Of a stretch of 64,000 nt of DNA, positions 7,856 to 16,136 are shown piece after piece. How positions within the stretch are numbered: position 1 is the stretch's first letter; the number at the start of each line of letters is the position of its first letter. Below the pieces are notes generated by a model that saw only the letters and a list, made by a program, of their open reading frames with translations, was not told where the DNA came from and did not search any database. The translations under genes were made by a program, and so were the position numbers. The DNA is from Micromonospora coxensis (lineage in GTDB: Bacteria > Actinomycetota > Actinomycetes > Mycobacteriales > Micromonosporaceae), in the NCBI RefSeq assembly GCF_900090295.1, contig NZ_LT607753.1, positions 186,001 to 250,000 of the forward strand. Reading direction: 5' to 3'.

Positions 7856-7863
7856 GGAGAGTC

Positions 7864-8424
7864 ATGTCTTCACCCCCTCATGTCGTGCTGCCCTGGGTCG
7901 TCCGTCGAACCAGGTTGCCCCTTCTGTCGTTGCGATGCGTGGTCTGCCGGTCGGAGTCGGCCACCACCGGCGAGGGCAGGTTCCGCGTCAACGCCAACGG
8001 CAAGCTGCTGGACGTATGGCTGCTGGTCCGCTGCGTCTCCTGCGATCGGACGAGCAAACTCGCCGTGCACGAGCGGGCGCCGGTCAGTTCCTTGGATCCG
8101 GCCGTGCTCCACGGCTACAGCGTCAACGATCCGGACCTGGTGGCGTCCCGGTTGTTGGATCCGTGGCTCGCCCGGCGCAACCGCTTCACTCTGGACTGGA
8201 CGGGCGCCTGGCGGCTGGACACCCCGGGCGTGCCGCTCGACGAGGCGTGGCCGATCCGGGTCGAGGTCGTCTTCGACGATCCCGTGCCGGTGCGCCCGGA
8301 TCGGCTCATCGCGCACGAGTTCGGTCTCAGCAGGCCGGAGGTGCTGCGCCGGACCAAGTGCGACATCCCGCTGCGCCGTCCGACGAGCACCGGATTCACC
8401 TTCGTCGTGATGGTCGGCAACTAG
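7864..8424 (+). CDS. DUF1062 zinc-ribbon-like protein
   Basis: 186 residues matching the DUF1062 family from memory. Two CxxC pairs, C25/C28 and C57/C60, flank the hallmark FRVNANGKLLDVWLL and probably bind zinc. LARRNRFTLDWTGAWRLD is a second conserved block. The function of the family is unknown. The start at 7864 has GGAG only 4 bases upstream, and the message carries a long structured leader. A strong terminator follows at once, so it is a single-gene transcript. Confidence 0.85.
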   Translation: MSSPPHVVLPWVVRRTRLPLLSLRCVVCRSESATTGEGRFRVNANGKLLDVWLLVRCVSCDRTSKLAVHERAPVSSLDPAVLHGYSVNDPDLVASRLLDPWLARRNRFTLDWTGAWRLDTPGVPLDEAWPIRVEVVFDDPVPVRPDRLIAHEFGLSRPEVLRRTKCDIPLRRPTSTGFTFVVMVGN

Positions 8425-8465
8425 CCGGGACCGTGGCCGGGCGGCCCGCCCGGCCACGCTCCCGG
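8425..8465 (+). terminator. Long hairpin terminator after DUF1062 gene
   Basis: Starting right after the stop codon, CCGGGA (8425-8430) and TCCCGG (8460-8465) extend an inner palindrome, CGTGGCCGGGC and its partner, centred at 8445 (8432-8458). The combined stem is close to 19 pairs with one C/C mismatch. Confidence 0.75.
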
Positions 8466-8731
8466 GGTCGTGCTGACACCGGAGGTGTACGCACATCGCC
8501 CGTACGCGCGGCACCGCTGGGGTGAGCGCGTGCACGAAGAGGAACGGCGTCCACCTGGCCCCCGCACCTGCACGGCGGCGGCATCGGTTCGGCCGTGCTA
8601 CGCGGCCTGACGGAGCAGTGTGACCGCGACTGCACGACTGCGGGACCGGAGTGGCACGGATCCCCGCGCCGGCGGCCCGTCGGCGCGAAACGCCCCGCCG
8701 GGCCGGCCCCCGTTGGGGGTACGGTGCGGCG
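8466..8731. other. Intergenic, no gene seen
   Basis: About 266 bases between the DUF1062 terminator and the methyltransferase start. No frame has a start, ribosome site and typical codon use together. No clear promoter was found beyond GC-rich sequence. Confidence 0.4.
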
Positions 8732-9511
8732 GTGCGTGACGCGGAGTTCACCGACCCCCGCCTCGTCGCCGTCTACGACGCCGAGTGCGGCTGGTCCGCC
8801 GACGACGACTTCTTCCTCGCCGAGGTCGGCGCGGCGCCGCTGCGGGTGCTCGACTTCGGCTGCGGCACCGGTCGGCTGACCCTGGCGTTGGCCGCGGCCG
8901 GGCACACCGTCACCGGCGTGGATCCGGCCCGCGCGTCGTTGGCCGCCGCGCGGGCCAAGCCGGGCGCGGAGCGGGTCGACTGGGTCGAGGGCAGCCGGGA
9001 GGTGCTGCCGGTCGGCGCGTACGACGTGGCGCTGATGACCAGCCACGTGGCGCAGTTCCTGACCGACGACGGGCAGTGGCGGGCGACCCTGGCGGCGCTG
9101 CGGGCCGCGCTGGTCGACGGTGGGCGGCTGCTGTTCGACTCCCGTGATCCGGCCGATCGACGCTGGCAGCGGTGGAACCCGGTCGACTCGCGTCGCCACG
9201 TACCGCTGCCGGACGGCGGCACGGTGCGGGTCTGGACGGAGGTGACCGCCGTGCGCGACGGCGGCCTGGTCGAGTTCTGCCGGCACTACCGGTTCCCCGG
9301 CGGCGAGCGGCTGCGCAGCCGCTCGGTGCTGCGCTTCCGGGACGAGACGCGGCTGCGTGCGGACCTGGCCGCCGCCGGGTTCCGGGTGGACCGCGTCCAC
9401 GGCGGCTGGCACGGCGAGGCGGTCGGCACGGGCGGGGACGGCGAGTTGGTGGTGGCAGCGACCGCCCGGGCAGCGGATAAATCGGTGGGGTCACGAGGTG
9501 ACGGCCGCTAG
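8732..9511 (+). CDS. Class I SAM-dependent methyltransferase
   Basis: 259 residues. Motif I VLDFGCGTGRLTLALA (about 39-54), the acidic GVDPARASL loop and the hydrophobic DVALMTSHVAQFL block define a Rossmann-fold methyltransferase using S-adenosylmethionine. The substrate is unknown. GTG 8732 begins directly before the conserved VRDAEFTDPRLVAVYDAE N-terminus seen in this actinomycete group. The next gene, a GNAT, starts 9 bases after the stop, so both are probably one transcript. Confidence 0.88.
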   Translation: MRDAEFTDPRLVAVYDAECGWSADDDFFLAEVGAAPLRVLDFGCGTGRLTLALAAAGHTVTGVDPARASLAAARAKPGAERVDWVEGSREVLPVGAYDVALMTSHVAQFLTDDGQWRATLAALRAALVDGGRLLFDSRDPADRRWQRWNPVDSRRHVPLPDGGTVRVWTEVTAVRDGGLVEFCRHYRFPGGERLRSRSVLRFRDETRLRADLAAAGFRVDRVHGGWHGEAVGTGGDGELVVAATARAADKSVGSRGDGR

Positions 9512-9520
9512 CCTGCCCGG

Positions 9521-10006
9521 ATGCTCATCAGGGACTTCGTGGAGACCGACTGGCCGGCCGTCGAGTCGATCGTCGCGCAGGTCGTCGCTGCCGGTGACAC
9601 GTTCCCGTACGACCCGGCCTGGCCGGTCGAGGTGCTGCGCGAGGTGTGGGTGGAGACCCCGCCGGGGCGGACGGTGGTCGCCGTGGAGGGCGATCAGGTG
9701 CGGGGCACGGCGAAGATGGGCCCCAACCGGCCCGGTCCGGGTCGGCACGTGAGCACGGCCAGTTTCATGGTCGCCGCCGACGCGCGCGGCCGTGGGGTCG
9801 GGCGCGCGTTGGCCGAGGACGCCCTGGCCTGGGCCCGCGCCCAGGGGTACGCGGCGATGCAGTTCAACGCCGTGGTGGAGTCCAACGAGGTGGCGGTGCG
9901 GCTCTACGAGCGGCTCGGGTTCGCCGTCGTCGGCACCGTGCCGGAGTCCTTCGCGCATCCGCAGCGGGGCCGGGTCGGCCTGCACGTCATGCACCGCTTC
10001 CTCTAG
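9521..10006 (+). CDS. GNAT family N-acetyltransferase
   Basis: 161 residues, a full GNAT fold: IRDFVETDWPAVESIV at the start, acetyl-CoA motif VAADARGRGVGRALAEDAL, then NEVAVRLYERLGF and a final FRHVMHRFL-like strand. Similar to L-amino-acid or phosphinothricin-type acetyltransferases, though the substrate cannot be assigned. ATG 9521 follows the methyltransferase stop by 9 bases. Confidence 0.87.
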   Translation: MLIRDFVETDWPAVESIVAQVVAAGDTFPYDPAWPVEVLREVWVETPPGRTVVAVEGDQVRGTAKMGPNRPGPGRHVSTASFMVAADARGRGVGRALAEDALAWARAQGYAAMQFNAVVESNEVAVRLYERLGFAVVGTVPESFAHPQRGRVGLHVMHRFL

Positions 10007-10052
10007 CCCGGCGGGGTCACCGCGCCGGCGCGGTCGGTGCCAGGATGGGCCG

Positions 10053-10442
10053 ATGAGCGAGGAGCCGATCGACCTGGCGAGCGCGCTGGCCGCGTTCGAC
10101 CAGCTGTGGAGTCCACGGATCGTCACCCGGGTCAACGACTACGACGTCCGCGTCGCCAAGGTGGCCGGCGAGCACGTCTGGCACGCCCACGACCACACCG
10201 ACGAGTTCTTCCTGGTCCTCGACGGCGAGTTGCGCATCGCGCTGCGCGAGCCGGCCGGGGAGCGGACGGTGGTACTGCCCCGGGGCGCGGTGTTCGTGGT
10301 GCCGCGTGGGGTGCAGCACCGTCCGTCGTCGGCGCAGGGGGCGTCGATCCTGATGTTCGAGCCGACGGGCACCTCGAGCGTGGGGGACCGGCACGAGGAC
10401 GTGCCCGACCACGTCGACGCCACCACCGGGCACGCCCTCTGA
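10053..10442 (+). CDS. Small cupin domain protein
   Basis: 129 residues, a single cupin barrel. Metal ligands are visible as HAHDHTDEFF (His, His and Glu) in motif 1 and the His of RGVQHRP in motif 2. PRGAVFVVPRG is the connecting turn. Likely a metal-dependent small-molecule enzyme or sensor with unknown substrate. ATG 10053 follows a GGATGG-type weak ribosome site; a GC palindrome at 10019-10034 in the gap from the GNAT gene may be a weak terminator. Confidence 0.85.
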   Translation: MSEEPIDLASALAAFDQLWSPRIVTRVNDYDVRVAKVAGEHVWHAHDHTDEFFLVLDGELRIALREPAGERTVVLPRGAVFVVPRGVQHRPSSAQGASILMFEPTGTSSVGDRHEDVPDHVDATTGHAL

Positions 10443-10533
10443 GCCGCACCGCGCGGGCACGGCCTGCTCCGCCGCTTCGCCGTCGACGGAAAACGCGTGG
10501 CGGTGTCCGTACCCCGCTGGCAGGGTGGCGGGC

Positions 10534-11052
10534 GTGACGGCGCAGGCTCTGGCGGGTGCGCTCGCCGACGACGGACGGCGGCGGGTCTTCGCGGCGATCG
10601 TGCTCGACGGCGGCGACGTGGCGGCGGTGGCCGCCCGCACCGGGCTGCCCGCGCGACAGGTGGCGACGGCCGTACGGCGTCTCGCCGACGCCGGCGTGGT
10701 CATCGACACCGGCGGTGAGCTGCGGGTCGACGTCGACCGGCTGCGCGAGGCGGCACGCACCGCCGAGCCGGTGGGCCGGAGCGAGGATCCCACGCAGCGG
10801 GTGCTGCGCATCTTCCTGCGCGACGGGGTGCTGGTCGGCCTGCCGGCGCAGCGGGGCCGGCGGCGGGTGCTGCTCGCACACGTGGCCGGGTCGTTCGAGC
10901 CGGGCGTCCGTTACCCGGAGCGCCGGGTCGACGAGATGCTGCGGCGCTGGTGCGACGGGGGCGGCACGGACCATGTCACGCTGCGCCGGCATCTCGTCGA
11001 CGAGTGCCTGCTCGCCCGGGAGCAGGGCGTCTACTGGCGGATCGGCCCCTGA
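10534..11052 (+). CDS. Winged-helix protein with C-terminal DUF2087 domain
   Basis: 172 residues. The N-terminal part (VAAVAARTGLPARQVATAVR, residues about 29-50) is an ArsR-like helix-turn-helix. The C-terminal DUF2087 block contains LRIFLRDGVLVGLPAQRGRR and YPERRVDEMLRRW and ends LAREQGVYWRIG. A regulatory role is likely but the DUF2087 ligand is not known. GTG 10534 is taken because AGGGTGG lies 6 bases upstream; GTG 10525 is the alternative. Confidence 0.82.
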   Translation: MTAQALAGALADDGRRRVFAAIVLDGGDVAAVAARTGLPARQVATAVRRLADAGVVIDTGGELRVDVDRLREAARTAEPVGRSEDPTQRVLRIFLRDGVLVGLPAQRGRRRVLLAHVAGSFEPGVRYPERRVDEMLRRWCDGGGTDHVTLRRHLVDECLLAREQGVYWRIGP

Positions 11053-11104
11053 TCGTCCGCCTGCGAGACGATCCGGATCCGGACGGTCTTGTTAGCCTCG
11101 GGGC

Positions 11105-11575
11105 ATGACCTCCAGCTCGCCCGGCGACGCCCCCGACCTGATGTTCCTGCTCGCGTGGGCCAGCAACGCCCTGCTGATGGAGCACGGCGCGGGTGTGGCC
11201 GAGTTGGGCATCTCGCCGCGGGGGCACTGCGTGTTGCTCAAGGCGCGCCCGGGCGGGCTGACCCAGCGCCAGATCGGTGAGCTGTGCGGCATCGACAAGA
11301 CCACCATGGTGGTCACCCTCGACCATCTCGAAGCCGCCGGCCTGGTCCGCCGCCGGCCGTCGCCGACCGACCGTCGGGCCCGGCTGGTGGAGGTGACCGT
11401 CGAGGGGGAGAAGGTGCTCGACCGGGCGCAGGAGATCGCCGCCGCGCTCCAGCAGGACGTGCTGTCGACACTGCCCGAGGCGGACCGGGCGGTCTTCCTG
11501 CGCTCGATCAGCAGCCTGGTGGCCGGCCGGCTGGCCGGCGGTGGGTGCGGCCCGGGCAGTCGCCCGAGCTGCTAG
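11105..11575 (+). CDS. MarR family transcriptional regulator
   Basis: 156 residues. The recognition region is LTQRQIGELCGIDKTTMVVT followed by LDHLEAAGLVRRRPSPTDRR and the wing ARLVEVTVEG, typical of MarR repressors that respond to small phenolic or oxidising molecules. The likely target is the dyad just downstream (11585-11608) in front of the DUF6069 membrane protein, so the pair forms a regulator-target unit. Confidence 0.88.
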   Translation: MTSSSPGDAPDLMFLLAWASNALLMEHGAGVAELGISPRGHCVLLKARPGGLTQRQIGELCGIDKTTMVVTLDHLEAAGLVRRRPSPTDRRARLVEVTVEGEKVLDRAQEIAAALQQDVLSTLPEADRAVFLRSISSLVAGRLAGGGCGPGSRPSC

Positions 11576-11584
11576 TTCGGTTCG

Positions 11585-11608
11585 AGATAGTTCCGATCGG
11601 GACTATCT
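11585..11608 (+). promoter_or_regulatory. MarR-type operator before DUF6069 gene
   Basis: AGATAGT (11585-11591) and ACTATCT (11602-11608) form a perfect inverted repeat around TCCGATCGGG, itself nearly symmetric. A TACGGT -10-like box lies 3 bases downstream (11611-11616). The size fits a MarR dimer site over a promoter. Confidence 0.6.
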
Positions 11609-11646
11609 GGTACGGTCGTATGCGTTCGTCCGCCCGAGGAGCCGGC

Positions 11647-12060
11647 ATGACCGTGACCGCACACCCCGCCACCGCGACCCCGTCCCTGCGCCGCCGCGCC
11701 CTCGGTGTCGCCGCCGCCGTCCTGGCCCCCGCCGTGATCTGGGCGATCGGCGCCATGGCCGGGGTCGACTACACCGTCGAGAACCCCGGACAACCGGCCT
11801 TCGTGGTCGGCCTGGTCCCCGTGCTGATCTTCGCGTTGGGGTCGGCGCTGGTCGGCTGGCTCGGGCTGGTCGTCCTGGAGCGCCTGACCCGCCGCCGGGC
11901 CGCCGTCATCTGGACCACCCTGGCCGTGGCGCTGACCCTGCTCTCGTTCGTCCCGGTCTTCGCCACCGAGGCGAGCACGGGCGCGAAGGTCGCCCTGAGC
12001 GTCATCCACCTGGCCGTGGCGGTCCCGCTGATCGCGCTCCTGCCGGCGCGCGCCCGCTGA
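11647..12060 (+). CDS. DUF6069-like four-helix membrane protein
   Basis: 137 residues with four hydrophobic segments (about 18-38, 50-75, 85-105 and 113-133) separated by short loops, ending PARAR. This pattern resembles actinomycete DUF6069 membrane proteins of unknown function. It lies behind a MarR gene and an operator, so it is probably the regulated target, for example a stress or solvent response protein. ATG 11647 follows a GAGGAG-type ribosome site. Confidence 0.78.
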   Translation: MTVTAHPATATPSLRRRALGVAAAVLAPAVIWAIGAMAGVDYTVENPGQPAFVVGLVPVLIFALGSALVGWLGLVVLERLTRRRAAVIWTTLAVALTLLSFVPVFATEASTGAKVALSVIHLAVAVPLIALLPARAR

Positions 12061-12075
12061 GCCACCGCCCGACCG

Positions 12076-12104
12076 GCGCCGGCGGCCACGACGGTCGCCG
12101 GCGC
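12076..12104 (+). terminator. Hairpin after DUF6069 gene
   Basis: GCGCCGGCG (12076-12084) pairs with CGCCGGCGC (12096-12104) with partial pairing continuing into the loop, 15 bases after the stop. Confidence 0.5.
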
Positions 12105-12142
12105 TCGGGAATCTCCGTTGACCGGGCGGCGACGATCTACCG

Positions 12143-12643
12143 GTGGGCACGTTCGAGGGCACCGGGTGGACGGTGCGGCTGACCCGGCCGGAGCATCCCG
12201 ACGCCGGCGTCCTGCTGTGGCACTACTACGAGGAGATGGTGCGCCGCTACCACGGCCGCCCCGTCCGCCTGGGCGAGGTCGAGTCGGCGCTGCGCGACGA
12301 GCCCAGTGACGATCTCGTCGCCCCGACCGGATTCCTGCTGGTGGCCCACCGGGCGGGTCGGCCCGCCGGCTGGGCCGGGCTGCGGCTGCGCCCGGCGTGG
12401 GCGGAACTGACCCGGGTCTTCGTCCACCCGCGACACCGGGGCAGCGGGGGCGGGGCGGTGCTGCTGGCCGCCGTCGAGCAACGCGCCCGGCGGCTCGGCG
12501 TCGACCGGATCCGGCTGGACACCCGCCACGACCTGGTGGAGGCCCGGGCGCTGTACGCCCGCCACGGCTACACCGAGATCGGCGCCTACAACGACGACGC
12601 GTACGCCGAACACTGGTACGAGAAACTCCTGCCGCCGAGTTGA
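12143..12643 (+). CDS. GNAT family N-acetyltransferase
   Basis: 166 residues. The acetyl-CoA motif is [20 protein letters not shown], followed by [20 protein letters not shown] and [20 protein letters not shown], the last typical of small GNAT enzymes. Substrate unknown. GTG 12143 is used; no strong ribosome site is visible so the start is less certain. Confidence 0.83.
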   Translation: MGTFEGTGWTVRLTRPEHPDAGVLLWHYYEEMVRRYHGRPVRLGEVESALRDEPSDDLVAPTGFLLVAHRAGRPAGWAGLRLRPAWAELTRVFVHPRHRGSGGGAVLLAAVEQRARRLGVDRIRLDTRHDLVEARALYARHGYTEIGAYNDDAYAEHWYEKLLPPS

Positions 12644-12678
12644 CGCCCGGCCCGACGCGCGCTACATATCGAATAGGA

Positions 12679-12701
12679 AGTTGAGTCACCCGGACTCAAC
12701 T
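12679..12701 (+). promoter_or_regulatory. HAIR operator (HspR site) before Hsp20
   Basis: AGTTGAGT (12679-12686), 7 bases, ACTCAACT (12694-12701). The HspR repressor binds the inverted repeat CTTGAGT-N7-ACTCAAG in actinomycetes; here the core TTGAGT-N7-ACTCAA is exact with only the outer C/G pair changed. It lies 39 bases before the ATG of the Hsp20 gene. Confidence 0.8.
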
Positions 12702-12740
12702 CGATGGACCTTCGGCCCAGGGAACCGAGGAGGCACGACG

Positions 12741-13172
12741 ATGTTGATGCGTACCGACCCCTTCCGTGAGATCGACCGGCTCGCCGAGCAGTTCTTCGGC
12801 ACCACGGCCCGGCCGGCGATGATGCACATGGACGCCTACCGCGACGGCGACCACTTCTACGCCGCGTTCGACCTGCCCGGCGTGGACCCGGACAGCATCG
12901 ACTGCACGGTGGAGCGCAACGTACTGACCGTCCGCGCCGAGCGACGCCGTCCCACCGGCGACAAGGTCGAGCTGGTCGCCGCCGAGCGCCCGATGGGCAC
13001 CTTCAGCCGGCAGCTGTTCCTCGGCGACACCCTCGACACCGACCGCCTCGAGGCCGGCTACGACAACGGGGTGCTGACCCTGCGCATCCCGATCGCCGAG
13101 CGCGCCAAGCCGCGCCGGGTCACCGTCACCGCCGGCGCCAACGGCAACGGCCACCGGCAGCTCACCGCCTGA
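12741..13172 (+). CDS. Hsp20 family small heat-shock protein
   Basis: 143 residues. Starts [20 protein letters not shown], the actinomycete Hsp18/Hsp20 N-terminus, followed by the alpha-crystallin domain ([20 protein letters not shown] through [13 protein letters not shown]) and [11 protein letters not shown] near the end. It holds unfolding proteins in the cytoplasm. ATG 12741 follows GAGGAGG. The HAIR dyad upstream predicts HspR repression relieved by heat shock. Its last 11 bases overlap the convergent WYL gene. Confidence 0.92.
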   Translation: MLMRTDPFREIDRLAEQFFGTTARPAMMHMDAYRDGDHFYAAFDLPGVDPDSIDCTVERNVLTVRAERRRPTGDKVELVAAERPMGTFSRQLFLGDTLDTDRLEAGYDNGVLTLRIPIAERAKPRRVTVTAGANGNGHRQLTA

Positions 13173-14184
13173 CCCCGCCATCGGCGGCGGGAGCCTCGCC
13201 GGCTCCCGCCGCCGGCGGGTACAGGGCGGTCATCGCGTACGCGGTGGCCGCCACCATCTCCCGCAGCTCGGCCGGGGCGAGCACCTGCACCTGCGCGCCG
13301 AGCTTGAGCAGCTCGGTGTGCCCGTGGCGTACCGACTCGATCGGCACCGTGGTGCGGACCCAGCCGTCGGCGTCGGGCTCACCGGCCGCCGCCCGCGCCG
13401 CCCGGCTCATCGCGGGCGGGAAGACGTACGTCATGAACTCCAGCGCGGCCACGGTGACCCGAACCTGCGCCTCCTCGCGGTAGACGCCGCGCTCGTACCG
13501 GTCGGTCCACTCCTGCCAGAAGGCGGCCAGGTCGAAGTCGGCGGGGCGGGTGAAGCGCTCGTCGAGGACGGTCAACGCCAGCACCGCCGCCACCCGGTAG
13601 GTACGCACCTCGGTCTCGGCGCGCGCCACCAGGTACCACCGCCCGGCCTTGAGGACCACCCCCAGCGGGGCCAGCACCCTCGTCACCTCCCGGGGGCGCT
13701 TCCACCGCTGGTAACGCACCTCGACCAGGCGCTCGGACCAGACCGCGTCGGCCAGCGCGCTCAGGTGCGGGGTCGGCTCCGGGTCGCGGAACCAGCCCGG
13801 CGCGTCGAGGTGGAACCGCTGCCGGATCCGGTCGCCCTGCGCGGCGAGGTCCGCCGGCAGCGCGGCACGCAGCTTGAGCTCGGCCGCCGTGAGCACCGCG
13901 CCGAGCCCCAGGTCGGCGGCGGGGCCGGGCATCCCGGCCAGGAACAGCGCGGCGGCCTCGTCGGAGGTCATCCCGGTCAGCCGGGTGCGGTACCCGCCGA
14001 GCAGCCGGTAGCCGCCGGCCGGGCCGCGGTCGGCGTACACGGGGACACCGGCGGCGCCGAGCGACTCGACGTCGCGGTAGACGGTACGGACCGAGACCTC
14101 CAGTTCGTCGGCGAGTTCCTGGGCGGTCATCCGCCCCCTGGCCTGCAGGAGCAGCAGCAGGGAGACCAGCCGGCTGGCGCGCAC
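13162..14184 (-). CDS. WYL-domain transcriptional regulator (YafY-like)
   Basis: 340 residues. N-terminal DeoR-like HTH ([20 protein letters not shown]), then [20 protein letters not shown], and the WYL domain with [19 protein letters not shown] (about 185-205). The C-terminal WCX extension follows. Such proteins bind nucleic acids or nucleotides and regulate DNA-damage or defence genes. GTG 14184 lies 7 bases after a TACCGT -10-like box, suggesting a leaderless message. It diverges from the tyrosine recombinase gene over 81 bases. Confidence 0.88.
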   Translation of the reverse strand: MRASRLVSLLLLLQARGRMTAQELADELEVSVRTVYRDVESLGAAGVPVYADRGPAGGYRLLGGYRTRLTGMTSDEAAALFLAGMPGPAADLGLGAVLTAAELKLRAALPADLAAQGDRIRQRFHLDAPGWFRDPEPTPHLSALADAVWSERLVEVRYQRWKRPREVTRVLAPLGVVLKAGRWYLVARAETEVRTYRVAAVLALTVLDERFTRPADFDLAAFWQEWTDRYERGVYREEAQVRVTVAALEFMTYVFPPAMSRAARAAAGEPDADGWVRTTVPIESVRHGHTELLKLGAQVQVLAPAELREMVAATAYAMTALYPPAAGAGEAPAADGGVRR

Positions 14185-14265
14185 CGCACGACGGTAACCC
14201 GGACGGCGAATTGCGTTCCGCGCGCCTCGTGGTCAATCCCCGCCGAGGCTGAGAGCCTTTTTCAC

Positions 14266-15264
14266 ATGCTGCGCCCCGACGTCCCGGTCCTGTCCCGATC
14301 CTCGGCCCGGCCCGCCCTGCCGACAGCGCCGGCCGACTTCACCGAGGCGTGGCTGCGCAACCGGCGGCTGTCGGAGCACACCCGCGACGCCTACCGGCGC
14401 GACATCGCCGGCTGGCTGGCCTGGTGCGCCGGCCGGGAGCTGGACCCGTTGCGGGCCAACTTCCTCGACGTCAACGCCTACGGCCGGCAACTGGAGGCCA
14501 CGCTGGGCACGCGCTCGGGACGACCGCTGACCCCGGCCACCGTCGCCCGCAAGCTCTCCGCCCTGTCCAGCTGGTACGAGTTCCTGGTCAAGCTGCGGGC
14601 GGTCGAGGCCAACCCGGTCGCCGGGGCGGACCGGCCGCGCGTCGACCGGGACCACTCGGCCACCGTCGGGCTGACCCCCGAGGAGGTGGACGCCCTGCTG
14701 GCCGCCGCCGAGGCCGACACCGGCCCGACCGCCGCGCGCAACCGCGCCGCGATCGCGCTGCTGGCCGACCTCGGCCTGCGGGTCGGGGAGCTGGTCTCGC
14801 TGGACCTCGCCGACCTCGGCGCGGAACGGGGGCACCGCAGCGTGCGGTTCGTCGGCAAGGGCGGCAAGCCGCGCCGGCGCGCGCTCACCCCCGGCACCGC
14901 GCACGCGCTCGACGCGTACCTGTCGGCGCGGGCCGCCGCGCAGGGCGTGCCCGTCGCGCAGCTCAGCGGCCCGCTGCTGGTCACCACGACCGGGGCGCGC
15001 CTGGACCGGCACTCGGTGTTCCGGCTGGTGCGCCGCCTGGCCCGTACGGCCGGCATCCCGGCGGCGGCGAAGCTGTCGCCGCACTCGCTGCGGCACGCCT
15101 TCGCCACCACCGCCCGCGCGGAGGGGGTGCCGCTGGAGGACGTGCAGGACGCCATGGGCCACGCCGACCCGCGCACCACCCGCCGCTACGACCGGGACCG
15201 GCACAACCTCGACCGTGACCCGGCGTACGTCATCTGGGCGGCCCGGGCGCGGCGGCGCGGCTGA
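14266..15264 (+). CDS. Tyrosine recombinase (XerC/XerD-like integrase)
   Basis: 332 residues. An N-terminal SAM-like DNA-binding domain (LSEHTRDAYRRDIAGWLAW) is followed by the catalytic domain. Catalytic residues are visible: R172 (LGLRVGEL), a Lys near 198-201 (GKGGKP), H273 and R276 (HSLRH), H299 (MGHAD) and the nucleophile Y308 (TRRYDRD). The extension after Y308 is longer than in XerC/D. No phage genes or attachment site are next to it, so it may be a relic or a house-keeping recombinase. ATG 14266 precedes the domain. Confidence 0.87.
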   Translation: MLRPDVPVLSRSSARPALPTAPADFTEAWLRNRRLSEHTRDAYRRDIAGWLAWCAGRELDPLRANFLDVNAYGRQLEATLGTRSGRPLTPATVARKLSALSSWYEFLVKLRAVEANPVAGADRPRVDRDHSATVGLTPEEVDALLAAAEADTGPTAARNRAAIALLADLGLRVGELVSLDLADLGAERGHRSVRFVGKGGKPRRRALTPGTAHALDAYLSARAAAQGVPVAQLSGPLLVTTTGARLDRHSVFRLVRRLARTAGIPAAAKLSPHSLRHAFATTARAEGVPLEDVQDAMGHADPRTTRRYDRDRHNLDRDPAYVIWAARARRRG

Positions 15265-15271
15265 AAAGCCG

Positions 15272-15300
15272 TTGACGGAGTGAGCACTCACTTCGATTCT
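15272..15300 (+). promoter_or_regulatory. Promoter and operator of the TetR gene
   Basis: TTGACG (15272-15277) and GATTCT (15295-15300) are 17 bases apart. GTGAG and CTCAC (15280-15291) form a dyad in the spacer, a typical autoregulatory TetR arrangement. The start codon follows the -10 box by 7 bases, so the message is probably leaderless. Confidence 0.5.
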
Positions 15301-15307
15301 GGCGGGC

Positions 15308-15964
15308 ATGACCGCACACGGGGAACCCCGCCGGCGCGCGCCCGGCATGAGCGCCGACCGCCGCCGCGCCATGATCGTCCACACCGCGCTGCCGCTGCTG
15401 GCCGCGCACGGCCCGAGGCTGACCACCGCCCAGGTCGCCCGGGCCGCCGGCATCGGCGAGGCGACGGTCTTTCGCGCCTTCGCCGACAAGCAGGCCCTGC
15501 TGGACGCCTGCGCGAACCAGGTGCTGCACCCCGGGCCGCTGCTGGAGCAGTTGGCCGCCGTCAACCGCCGGCAGCCGCTCGCCGAGCGGCTCACCGACGC
15601 CGCCACCGCGGTCCGGGCGCACCTGGACCGGGTCGCGACCGTGCTGGGCGCGCTGTACGCGACCGGCCGCCCCGGCCCACCGTCGGCCGGCGACCGTCCC
15701 CGCGACGCCGCGCCCGTGCCGGCGCAGCAGGGCCACGACCGGGCGCCCACGGGTCGCGCCGACGCGGCGCAGGGCGTACGGGCGGCGATCGTGGCGCTGC
15801 TGGCCCCGGACGCCGACCGGTTCCGGCTGCCCGTCGAGCGGGTCGCGGAGCTGTTCCTGGCCCTGCTGCCGCCACGCGGACCGCTCGGCGTCGAGCCGCC
15901 GTCGCCGGCCGAACTGGTCCAGGTGTTCCTGCACGGCGTCCTCACCCCGCAGCCCGTCCGATGA
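15308..15964 (+). CDS. TetR/AcrR family transcriptional regulator
   Basis: 218 residues. Helix-turn-helix LTTAQVARAAGIGEATVFRA followed by FADKQALLDAC identifies TetR. The rest is a ligand-binding domain with no recognised ligand. Probably represses its own promoter at the GTGAG/CTCAC dyad. A 27-codon frame overlaps the stop (ATGA at 15961); a regulated gene that once followed may have been lost. Confidence 0.87.
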   Translation: MTAHGEPRRRAPGMSADRRRAMIVHTALPLLAAHGPRLTTAQVARAAGIGEATVFRAFADKQALLDACANQVLHPGPLLEQLAAVNRRQPLAERLTDAATAVRAHLDRVATVLGALYATGRPGPPSAGDRPRDAAPVPAQQGHDRAPTGRADAAQGVRAAIVALLAPDADRFRLPVERVAELFLALLPPRGPLGVEPPSPAELVQVFLHGVLTPQPVR

Positions 15965-16044
15965 GCACGGGCCCCCTCATCGACGCCCTCGCCCCGAGGG
16001 CCACGGTGCGACTGCCGCTCACCCGCCCGAACCTGCGGCGCTGA
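15961..16044 (+). CDS. Possible 27-residue frame coupled to the TetR gene
   Basis: ATG 15961 overlaps the TetR stop as ATGA and opens 27 codons, MSTGPLIDALAPRATVRLPL then TRPNLRR. The overlap is the usual form of translational coupling, but the peptide is short and unrecognised. It could be the residue of a deleted partner gene. Confidence 0.25.
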   Translation: MSTGPLIDALAPRATVRLPLTRPNLRR

Positions 16045-16084
16045 TCGGCCGCGCCGACCCGCGGGGCTCGTCTCGTCGCACAGC

Positions 16085-16128
16085 CGTCCCGCCCGGGCGG
16101 TCGTCGACTCGACCGTCCGGGCGGGACG
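16085..16128. terminator. Bidirectional terminator between TetR and VOC genes
   Basis: CGTCCCGCCCGG (16085-16096) pairs with CCGGGCGGGACG (16117-16128), and CGGTC (16098-16102) with GACCG (16111-16115) inside it, giving 17 pairs with one mismatch between convergent genes. Confidence 0.75.
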
Positions 16129-16136
16129 CCACCCGG

